From contig JASSKH010000024.1 in NCBI GenBank assembly GCA_031763025.1, positions 7,444,523-7,508,522 on the forward strand: DNA of 64,000 nucleotides, written 5' to 3'. The position numbers and the translations under genes are program-made. How positions within the stretch are numbered: position 1 is the stretch's first letter; each line of letters begins with the position of its first letter. Below are positions 44,201 to 56,200 of this stretch, piece by piece. Below the pieces are notes generated by a model. That model was given only the letters and a program-made list of their open reading frames with translations, had not been told where the DNA came from and searched no databases. This DNA is from Macrocystis pyrifera (taxonomy: Eukaryota > Sar > Phaeophyceae > Laminariales > Laminariaceae).

Positions 44201-47200
44201 TGTACTCGATCTCATATATGGCCGTAGTCGTATGACCATAGACCCTCGCATCCCTACAATGCCGGGACGGAGCATGTCGGGTGTTCACCGACCAGGCAGA
44301 CATTGCTTGCACCAAGCGTGAAGCGCCGTGAGGTGTTAGGCGAGTCGCATGAAGGGTGAGCTGCATCCTACTAAGAACCGCTTGTGAGGCGGACTTGCAT
44401 ATGGATGACAGATTCAATTAGTTAGCTTAATTTCCGGCGTGGCCACTTCCAGAAACAGCAATGGGAGTACTATGTGACTGCCTCTTGGCTGCCTTACCTT
44501 GAAAACTACGTGATACGACCAATTCCCTTGTGCAGAGTAAAGGTTCTTTACCCCGCACAAATGATCTAACTCGACGACCAGCTGTGAGCGACCGCCAAAA
44601 AAAAAACGGTACCCTGGATGTCTAGCACACGTGGTGAGCGGCATGTTTTACAGTGTCGTTGCCAACCGACGCCAACCCAACCGATACATAATATATAAAT
44701 GTTGGGGGGGGGGGGGGGTCAGAGATACACCAAAAGGTCCCTGAACGTTAGGTGTTGGCGTTGATGAGTGCTCTGTTCCCGGGCCGGCAAGGAGGACTTT
44801 CGTTGATAGCTTGCACCACATAGATGCGACCAGGCCCGCGTTTAGCACACAACGTACTTTCCAAGCCTTGGAAACGGCGTAGACGTGTGGTACCGTAGGG
44901 GTAGCTCGCACGTATTTTCTGATAATTTTCTGAGGCTCTCCTCACTCGAGAAACTCCACACTTTTCCGAAGTCATTACTGAGTCACACGACAAAAAATGT
45001 TTTTTCATAAAAATAAAAAACCGAAGGCTTCACCTTGGGCTATTTATACCACTCTGTCCCAAAGCATTTGTACTGTTATCATTAAATACCATATATAAAA
45101 TTCTTATCATATTTGGGAACAGACTGGTATACATATCGTAAGTATTGTTCGAATTGCACTCTCAACCAAATTGGGATCAACGATATTGGGTAGTACCTCG
45201 GTTGAAGAGCCCCCGTCAGTCCCAGTGATAACAAAAATAGCCAAAAAATGTGTTTGTTTCCCCTATTGTATCTAGCACGCCTCCGTGGCGAGACCCATCA
45301 CACCGCTGTGGCGTCACGTCCGGGAATTCAACTCCTTCTTAGGACTGTTAGAACTGCAGTGGTCCAGCCTTGGGGGACAAACTATTCAGGATTCGAGTGG
45401 TTTTGTCCCCCCGAAGCGGGCCTGCGGTCCTGAAAGAGGTTAAAGCGACAATCTCGTCCAAGACGAGGGGGTTGCCGTCGGGTCAGAAGGGACGAGCTGC
45501 TATAATAGCTACTGTTTGTACAGTGGATCGCTCAGACAGCGCCGACACTGAGTGGTCTAGCGGGTTGTCCCTTCGGCCCTGACTCGAGTGGTCTACAGTA
45601 AGAAGGTTGTAGGCCTTCGGCCCTGACTTGAGTGGTCTACGGTGACAGGTTATGCCCTCGGCCGCAAGAATTGCCTACACCAGGTACGTATCTTGGTCGG
45701 AGTTATTTTGTTTGGACACCATCACAAAAGCCTACGTATATCATACGTGCGATACAACGTGATCTTTTTATAAATTTAATCCCGCACTACAGTAATCCGA
45801 AACGTTGATTAATTTCCGCCTACAGTATGTACCACTATATCCCGAAATATAAGCACTGCTTGTATTTAAGTTAGTGTACAAGCGTTCCTCATTTCGGGGC
45901 AGAGTGGTATGCACATACGAGACACACGACATATTATAGCGAACTCAAGAGTACACCTTTGCTGGTATGTGCTCCTGACTCTCAACCCTTTTTTTTTTTT
46001 TTCTTCGTTTTGTTGGTTAAATTTTTGTCAACTCCTTTCAAGGGCAAACTGCAGTCAGTCCCGTTTGGGCGACAAGCTACTCTAATTCCAAGCAGCTTGT
46101 CCCCAAAACGGGACTGCGGTGTCCTACGGTAGTAAAAGGGTTCAGAACTGCACTGCGCAGAAACATGAAATTGACTTTAACATATTTTGTAAAACGTCTC
46201 CAAAACGGGAGAGTCTTCCTTAAGGGATCAACGGTTTAAATAAACCCTCCGGCGGAAGGGGACTCGTTCGTGCAGGAAAAATCGGATAATCTCAGAGGCC
46301 CGCGCTCGATTTCGCCTGCTAGGTTTGCGTCGCAGTTGTGGTACGGCAAGGCAAACTCGTTGTCTCCTTGGTTCCACCCACCCGTCCATCCGTTCCCCAT
46401 CCCCCCCCCCCCCCGCGCGCGCGATTTTTTCTTCGTTGATTTCGGACGCTTCGCGCCAATAAGTTTAGCATCGTCATCAGTGTACTTAGTATCAACATGG
46501 CTCGTCGTCGAAAAATGAACACCGCTCTGTGCGCGGGACACGTGCTAGGGTAGAAAGGCACCGAATATTTCCTGAGGTTCCTCACCTTTGTGGAGCTCTA
46601 CATCCCAGTGACACCCAAAAACTGCTTTTGAAAGAAAAGAAAGTGCAATGGTTGATGAACAATCCCATGGCCTGGGTATATGTGCCAAAAAAAAAACATA
46701 CTTGCATAAAATGAATGACCTCCCGACGATTGTTTGGGCAAGGAGCACCCCGTCATTCGGAAAAAGAAAAGCCGAAAAAGTGCTACCCCTAGCGTAGCAC
46801 GCGTTTGGAACAAATGCCTTCTGAGGATCCTCACTTGAAGACTTTTATACTATCAAGTAAGTCATTAGTAAGTCGCCCAAAAAGCTGGCTTTCAATCAAG
46901 AAGAAATACGCACGTAACCCGATGAGCGATCGTAAAAAAAACGAACGATGTTTCCTGCGACATCGGGTAGTTCCTCAGCTGAAAAGCCTCTTTGAAGTCA
47001 CTAAATGGTTTGAAATGGTTTGACCGAAATGCGCTACGTGTGTACCGCTGTCTGTCGCAGAACGCATCCCTTGTACGTCGGGATAGAGTGGTACAGCAAC
47101 ATACCGGCACGGGTTAGTTTTTTTTTTTTTTTTCATTCCCGAACAATGTATCATGCTGTCCAGTGCTATCTTATGTTATTGTTGTTCTTCCATGTGCCAT

Positions 47201-50200
47201 ATCTGACAAATAACGTGCAGCTATTTTATTCCAAGCAGATACCGTTCCACACATAAAAGGGTGGCTACGGTAGACTCCAGTGACTTATAAACGTGGTAAG
47301 TGCTCTCAATCAGGCCTGAAATGCTTGACAAAAATATTGATATACGGTCTGCCGGCCTCAAGAAGCTACCCGTACGACCCAGGAGAACAGTACATTTTTT
47401 GCCTCACCTCGTCTTGGCTGGCTTGAAACAGGCACCGTGCTGAGCCCTGGGACATTGTTGCCGCGATCCCCCTGCCTCACCTGCGGTCGTGGCGTCCCCC
47501 GGCCGTGGGTGGGACGTGGGAAAACGCGCGGTGTGGGCGCGGTTTGTAGCGGTAAGCTGTCGCGCTGAGGCTGCTGGTCAGAGCGGCAACGATTCGTTGT
47601 TGCCTTCGTGCTTATAGACGTATGATGTGGTAAGGGTGAGGTAAACCTGAGTTTTCTCATGATCCTCCGACCTTCCTCGCGTGAGGAAGGAGAGCTCTGT
47701 ACACTACTGTAAGTACCCGCAGTCGGGCTTTTAAGAAAGAACGCACGCTTACCCAATATGACCAGTGATGAGACTCGCATTTGAGAAAAAACGCACGCTT
47801 ACGCCTGTATGACCAATGATGAGACCCGCAGTCGTGCTTTAAAAAAAAAAAGCACGCTTACCCCCCGATGCCCCCGATGCCCAGTGAGCCGATTTGGCCC
47901 AGGTCTCCAAACTCAAGAATTGATCTTACGAAACGGGGGAAGTTGCAGCAGCAACAACCACGACGACGAACAATTCCATAGCCTACAGGAATAATTTTAG
48001 ACAAGTAAAAAATGCCTCAAACTACGAGTAATAGTGGGGACTCCCTTCTCTCAGTTGAGGGAAGCCCCCTCCGTCAGTCACGAATGTTTCGGTTAAGAAA
48101 GTGCTACGAGTACCCCCCATCGAGGCAACTCGTCGACGAGGAAGAACGCGGTTTAGATTAGCTCGTTTTTGTCGACGTGACTCTACGCCACGACAGGGCA
48201 CGTGGTGCAAATGTTCCGCGACCCGGAAGGACCGTGGTGGGTTATCGCTGCGTAATCTGGATACTTCCAAGACAGATCTACTCCTGACCTTGTATGTTAT
48301 CGGGTCCACGTAATCTAGAGCATGTTTCCTGGGTTGGATGCGTTTACTGCTAGGCAGGTCCTGCTCGGCGTCTCGCAACGGTAGATGAGGACCTATATAC
48401 CGCAGTGGATGATCCGAGGCGTCCAATGTTGATGTTCACATACATACTTAAATACCTCCAGCTTTCGTTGGTCTCCCGCGGCACCGCCCTCGATCAGAAG
48501 GTCGCGGATCTGCTCGTTGTAGATTTCCAGGATGGAGAGCGTGATCGTGTCGTCCACCTGGGTTTGTTTGATGGTTCAGTTTGTTTTACGAAACGGGGGC
48601 GCTTTGACACAAGTGTGGATCCAAGCGTTTTAATTTGCCACGCAAAAAAATCGTCCTGGAGGGGTAAGAGTTTTGCACCAGATTGCTGAAAGAAGTGTGT
48701 GCGCCTTGAGTTTCACTGCTGTAACTACGCTACAAGCTCATGTGACGGTCATCAAATTTTACTACCCACGTGCTCAAGCTGGCTGATGGGTGTATTGTGG
48801 ATTTTTTATGGTGTGCTGCTGGGGGATAGGTAAGATACCACTTGACAAGTACCACTTTTGACGAGCTGTAAAACAACGAAATATGTGCTTGTGGTCGTGC
48901 TTATCGAAGATGAAGTTTGAACGAATTTTCCACTTTTGTTTCTCTCCTTGACTTCCAAAACAATTCCAGCAAAACGGAAAAATTGGAAAATTAAGCTCTC
49001 CAGCTTTGTTTTTACACCCTGGTTAAAATTTCCAGATTTCCTCCTTTTTTTGTTTGCATTTATTGGGAAATCAAGAAGAAAAAAAGTGAAAAACTCGACA
49101 GAACTTGCTCCGATAAGCACGGCCTTTAGGGTGAGCACCCCGAGTCAAGAACACCCCGCGACAATCCTGAGCCGAAACAACAGCTCTTAACTCCACATTG
49201 CTCTTATCTGTATTGGGAAATATATACCAGGAAGGCCAAAACCGTAAGGGACTGGAAGAAATCGTCAACGAGCTGATGATGTACCCAGGTCGAAGCTCAA
49301 TGCCCGAAGATGAATATGTGTATGTACGTGTGTATGTATGTATGTATGTATGTATGTATGTATGTATGTATGTATGTATGTATGTATGTATGTATGTATG
49401 TATGTATGTATGTATGTATGTATGTATGTATGTATGTATGTATGTATGTATGTATGTATGTATGTATGTATGTATGTATGTATGTATGTATGTATGTATG
49501 TATGTATGTATGTATGTATGTATGTAGGGTTGGACACCCACGAGGAAGTTACATATTAAACCCATTGCTGTCTCTGGAACTGGCCACACCATAAATTAAA
49601 TCAATTAATTGACGCTGTCATCCATATGCAAGAAAACCCGCCTCTAAAGCGGTTCTTAGTAGGATGCAGCTCACCCTTCATGCGACTCGCCCAACACCTC
49701 ACGGCGCTTCGCGCTTGGTGCAAGCAATGTCTGCCTGGTCGGTGAAAACCCGACGTGCTCCGTCCCGGCATTGTAGGGATGCGAGGATCTATGGTCATAC
49801 GACTACGGTCACGCATGATAATGATTACACCCCCCACTCCCCCCCCCAAAATGATTGGAAAAAAAAGATCAGACTACGTATAGTAACGCAACTCATCATT
49901 GAATTAATTTTCCCCACCTAGCCCTCCCTCCCAACAAGCGATTATTTGAAGGATGCAGCCCACCCTTCATGCGACTCGCCGAATACGTACACACAAGGTT
50001 CCCCTTCGGGGATTATTCTGGTCGATTTGAACTCCCGGGGGGTGTCGTAATTAGCTGAAAACGGGAGAACCACAGCAGGCGTTCGTTTCCTCGTAATATA
50101 CGTACCAGCCACATATATGTGTGTATACTCGTGTGTACCCACCGCGCATGAACGAAGAACACAAAAAAAACTTGAAAGCTGAAGAAAAAAAAAAAGCACC

Positions 50201-53200
50201 GGGCAAGTAACACCGACCAGTCCACGACGAGTTTGTAGTTGGTTCTATGTACAACTGCCGTAGCATGTGTGCAGTGCGAAATGAGAGTTATATAGGCTAT
50301 TAATAACAGGGATCTTTCTCTTACCTCTCCCCTCCGTCCGGCACTGCGCGTGAACAGGTCCTCTAGGGCGCGCGCATTGACTCCGCGATCGCCGGGCGGG
50401 CCCATCATCGTGTACGTTTTGCCCGTGCCGGTCTATGCACAGAGCAGGGGGAAGGCATGGCCGATGTCGGCGGCAGTGGGTTCGGCAGCAGAGCGGGGGG
50501 GGTAGCGGTGTACTCATGTCATGTATGACCGTAGCCGTATGACCATGGACCCTCGCACCCCTACAGTGCCGAGACGGAGCACGTCGGGCTTTCACCGACC
50601 AGGCAGACACTGATTGCCTGCACCAAGTGCGAAGTCGCCCTGAGGTGTTCGGTTAGTCGCATGAAGGGTGAGCTGTATGCATCGTACCAAAAACCGCTTG
50701 TGAGGCGGACTGCGGCACCTTGTAGATGATTTTTTGCATATTGATGACAGCGTCGAATGCGCAAGAGGCTTTAAAAGCGGAACCCTGTTTTCCGTGGTTT
50801 CACCGTCGTACTCATACAGGGATCAAATTTGATCGGTTCGGGCAAAAAAGTATTGGGTGGAACGGCGGAGAGAGAAAATTCTTATGTTGCTATCGCTACG
50901 CCGGTGAACACCCAGCCGACAGCCCCGCGCTCACCCCGGCGTCACCCCGGCGTATTCGGGGAAAGCACAAAAAAATGGGATAGCCACACGGCTGACAACG
51001 GTCAGTCGCCGTTACTGCGTGCTTGTTACGCTACGGCAAAGTAATCGTTCTATAAGCCGCTCGCCCCTAGTTAACCTCGAATACTGCTACGTAGCGTATG
51101 AGCGCTAGGGTTTAAGTTCATGTTGTGACATTGCGTCGTAGGTTAATTCGTATATAGTTTGGGGTCAATGAGGCCTTCTGCTGCGACCAGCCGGAGACTC
51201 TCACCTGGATTTTCTACCCCCGCTATGATTATCTGGCAATCAACGCGGCACCCCGTCGCAGAGACTAGGTACCCCGGTAAAAAAAAAAAAAAAAAAACTG
51301 ATGTCGTTGTCGACGGTACACTTCGCTACCAACGATGGACGGCGGGATGGTATGTTTTCCCTAACCTCTTTCTACTTTGTCGTGCTGTTGTCAAGCTTCG
51401 GTGTCGTCCATGGATTGGGCTTTAACCACCGCCTCCCAGTACATCAATTAGGCTTTCCCGAAGAGGGGTTCGCCCTGCTGGCGTCCCCTCTCTTCTTCCT
51501 TTGAGAATACGGCGGGTTCCCAAAACAAAAACAAAAAAAAGTATGTCAAGTGCTTTTTTCCTATCGCGGAAAGCGCAAGAGCGTGTTTCAGCAAAAAATT
51601 ATGGAATTTAACGAGCAGTGGAAACGCTGAACCAATCCTCTGCGCGATAAAAATGAAGGCAAGCATGGTACCGCGTGGGAGAGAAGGGAATAAGACACCT
51701 GTGACCACGGTTCTGGAAAGAAAAAGTGACAGCGGATTTGAAAAACAAATGGTGCGAACAAGAAGGTTCGGCGCGCGCCGCAAACTACGGAATAGTGCGC
51801 GCGTGTGGTGGCAGTACCTGACCATAGGCAAAAATACAGGCGTTGTAGCCGTCCATGACGCTGATGACGAGCGGTGAGACCTCTGCATACACCGTCTCCT
51901 GTCTGGCATCCAGCCCGAACACCTTTAGAAGCAAAAGACGGGCGGAAAATATGGCGCAAATTCGACGCGAGTCGACGAAAGGGAAGAAAGGGCTGATGTC
52001 TTCTCGCGATAAAGAAAAGCAAAGTACGAAGCGTACCGGGGAGGGGGAGGAGGAGCGCCCCCGCTATGTGAACAAGGATCTGAGTTACGGCGACCAAGAG
52101 AGAGCGAGAAAATAGGGGCCAAGACAATAAACGAGAAAAATAAAAAAAACACAGAAAAAAAGGGAAAAACGGATATGACGAACACGACGACGACGATGAG
52201 AGAATACAACGCCTACCCTGCACAAAATCCCGGATCAACGGTTTTTTGGTCAGAGCCGGTGTCTGGACTGCCGCTCGTAGTGAGAAGCGGAGCCAAAAAA
52301 GTCATATCGTCGGACGAATGTTGCTGCACTCACGTTCGATGACGCGACCAAGTGACGTAAATAGCACGGACTGGTGGTGGTGTTACGGTCCGTCGTGATT
52401 GGTGGAAGCAAAAAAATGTTTTGTTTTGTTTTGTTTTGTTTTTCCATTTCCCATCTGACATTGTGTGTAGCACTCATTATCCGATCATACCATCCACGTA
52501 CAAAAAGGGAATCCAGAATTCGACGACTTCTGGCACGGGGAAGATAATGTAAATACAGACCTGTAACCGTCTGTAGAACGACACAAGAGGTTTATGACCA
52601 CTTATTAACAAACAACACCATTCCCCTTGTGCAGGCCCGATGCTCAAAATAAACGATTCTCTTTGTGCTGAGGCTCGATGCTATGTCACACCCCGTCATG
52701 TATACACAACGCAAAGAGCGTGATTTCGCACGGCAGGGAGTTGCCATCGTTTATCGGTGCTTGAATTTTGTTCCAGAACGGGGGAAAACGTTTGGGCCAG
52801 TACCGAACACGGAGGAAATGGTCGGTCTTGCCTTCGTCGCTTAATGTGAAGAGGGTCGAGAGTTGGTATGAGACAACAGGGATGTCGATGCTGGATAGGG
52901 CACGCTGCTTGTAGTTCACGATCTTTTCTTCTTATTGCTCCACAAGTGAGTTGAGATAGAAAGAGAGAGCTCGGGCGAGCGAGGTGGGCTGGTGTATTCG
53001 GCAAAATATCTGGTCGAGGAACAGAGCCTTCCGGAAAATGTAATAATGTTTCGACTTAAAAGTAGCACCGTTTCTTTCCGTTCTAAAAGAGAAAAAGCAA
53101 GCGGCGAAAAACGATCCCAACACTTCCTTACGGCATTCCCATCAGAAGAAGAAGTTCCGATGGAATCGACCCCTTTCGAGGTAAGGAGGCGTGCTGTGGT

Positions 53201-56200
53201 AGGGGAAGGATTTTCTCTGGGAAAATTCTCACATGAGGAGTATTTTATACCTCAACCAAAACAAAACAACGGAAATGTGAGACGACTCGATGAAACAACC
53301 TCTCCGGCCTCTAGGCGCACTGCTCCTGCCGAAATGTAAAGACCACTCGGTCTTCGCAATAATGTCTAAACGGCCCTTATATTTCCGACTATAGTGCTAT
53401 ATATCACGACACAACATGTTAAAACGTTACGGTAGGTAACTGTATTCCCAGTGACAATGGGTTAGCACGTTAGCCGAGGAGTTCTGTCAGTTACAAACAT
53501 TTTTGACGAAAAACTATGTGCTACGTAACCCTGAAGGAGCACGCCTCCAGGCTCGTTTCATGTCGCGCGCCCCTCCCTCCTCTTTATGTACCCCCCCCCC
53601 CCCCCCCCGCACGCCCTATATATTTTATACAGGTTGGGTTGGCGTCGGTTGGCAATGACACTGTAAAGCATGCTGCTCACTTCGTGAGCTAGACAACCAG
53701 GGTACATTTTTTTTTGTTTATTGTGTTTTGACGGTCGGTCACAGCTGGTGGTCGAGTTAGATCATTTGTGCGGGGTGGAGAACTTTTACTCCGCACAAGG
53801 GGAATGATCGTATCACGTAGTGTTTGTGGTAAGGCACTCACGAGGCAGTTATATAGTAACCCCATTGCTGTCCCTAGAAATGGCCACACCGGAAATTAAG
53901 TTAACTCGTTGAAGCATCCATATGCAAGTCCGCCTTACAAGCGGTTCTTAGTAGGATGCGGCTCACCCTTCATGCGACTCGCCGAACACCTTCACGGCGG
54001 TTCGCGCTTGGTGCAAGCAAATGTCTGCCTAGTCGGTGAAAACCCGACGTGCTCCGCCCCGGCATTGTAGGGATGCGAGGGTCTGTGGTCATACGACTAC
54101 GGCCATGCATGACAATGAGTACACCCCACCATAGCACCAGTCTTTCTTGGGGCCAAAAATTACGTACAACTGCCACGCATCTACCGCAGCAATAGGTCTA
54201 TTTTATTCCCGCGCGTGGCGGCGAACCTGATCGAACGCCCACGACTTCCTCTTGCTCCGCTCGTTGACAAGCTCTATCACCCCCTCGCCCGGGAAGGAGG
54301 TACAGACATTTCCCCCCTTGTCGTGCCCCGTAACCGGGCGGCACCTGCACATCACTCGGATATTCCCTCGCAGTTCCTGCACGCAGGCGTGATAAAAGGA
54401 GGGGAGGGAGGGTGCGGGTGGAGGAGAGGGGTGTGGGGGAGTATTCATGTCGTGCATGATCGTAGTTGTTTGGCCATAGACCCTCGCATCTCTATATATG
54501 CCGGGACGGGGCACAGTCGGGTTTCCACCGACAAGGCAGACATTGATTGCTTATACCAAGCGCCAAGTGAAACGTGAGGTCTTGGGCGAGTCGCATGAAG
54601 GGTGAGCTGCATGCGTCCTACTAAGAACCGCTTGTGAGGCAGGTTTTGTTCCATCATATGGATGACAGCGTCAATGAATTGATTTTTTCTGATGTGGCCA
54701 CTTCCAGAGACAGCATTGGGTTTAGTATGAAACTGTCTTGTGGGTGCCTTACCATATACATACACACTACGTGATACGATTATCCTCCTTGTGTGGAGTG
54801 AAGGTTCTCCCCGCACAGAAATGATCTACCTCTACCGCCGGCCGTGGTGACCCCCAAAAATAAAACAAAACAAAACAAACGGTACCCTGGTTGTCTAGCT
54901 CAGGCAAGGAGAGGCGTATTTTTCAGCGTCCTCGCCAACCAACGCCCAACCAACCTATATATATATATTCCAGGAATATAATACAGGGGAACAGCGTCAA
55001 TGAATCGAGTTTATTGTCGAGTGTGGTGACTTCCAGGGGGGGAGGGGGAGGGTAAGGGTGGGCTGGGGTGGAGGGGCGGATGGGTGGGAGGATGAGGGGG
55101 CGGGGCTGGGGGTGGGAGTGGAGGTGGCCGGGGAGACGAGGGTGGGTGTGAGGGTGGGAAGGGAAGAATACGCGTGAGGGTGGGGGCGGAGGGGGCCGGG
55201 CGGGGGGGTAAGGGTAAGGGCGGCGATGGGACCCCGGCGGCGGGCGCACGGGCCGGTGCTGGGAGAGGGGCAGAGTTGACGCTAACGCGACTGAGGGGGG
55301 TTGATAAAACGGTTCGAGCTTGCGGGGTTGCCGGGAGGTATTGGCGAATGATAATGGTCTGTTTTGGGGAGTTTTTGTATCTGAGCGAGTAGGTCGATAA
55401 ATCGTCGGTCCATTGATTTCGCCACACCGTATTTACTTTACGGAGGGTTCTCCTCTCGACCAGATCTCTTTCGGAGAACACTTTTGTTTTTCGGGATTGG
55501 AAAACCTTAAGCTTCCCCCGTTCTGCGATAAAAATTGAGCGCGCTGAAGAACGATCGCGCACCCCCTGAGCTGACTCAAACGCTCTTCGGACTGCACTTC
55601 CATTGGTGCAAATGCGAGAGGGCCTCAGATGAGCAGCCTCAGAAATTCTACAGGCACCCGTACCGTAGCCTAGCATGCGTCGGCGGCAACCCCGAGAACC
55701 GAAAACGAGCGAGTTTTCCCGTGGCATATGTATGTATGTACTCTGTCCAAGGTTTTCCCTTTTGGAGGCATTCGGACGTGGGGTTACGCAAGGTAAAAAC
55801 CCGCGATGACGTTTTGGTGCAGCTGAAAAAAATAACACGAAAGGTCACACCAACAGTTGCAAAAGTTGAAGTCTATACTGCTGAACAGCCCAAAAAGTCA
55901 GAGGCATAACGACCAGCGAAAGGAAATCCGTGTTTTCAGGGTTGCAAGAAAAAATGTTATCAAAAATAGATGCTGAGATTTGGTGCAGCTGAAAGAAAAC
56001 GAAAGGTCCACCAACCGTGGCAATTATTGAACTCTATACAGCTGAACAGCCCAAAATGTTAAAGGCATAACGACCAGCGAAAGGAAAATCCGTACATCAA
56101 TGTGTGTTTCCAGGTTCGAAAAGCAAAATTCTCGATTCTGAGATTGATTTTGGTCGATCAACGGTTCTTTTCTCGCCTGCACAACGTTGAAGAGGCGCCG

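Noticed and set aside
49270-49300. CTGATGA..GAAGC as a hammerhead ribozyme core
   Set aside because: No stem II pairing and no stem III partner.
49198-49594. Long Tyr/Met/Cys and Ile-His-Thr-Tyr frames
   Set aside because: They are translations of the (GTAT)n microsatellite and are open in all frames.
55011-55838. 275-codon proline-rich minus-strand frame
   Set aside because: It is a translation of the G-rich minisatellite; its other half has no domain and no splice support.
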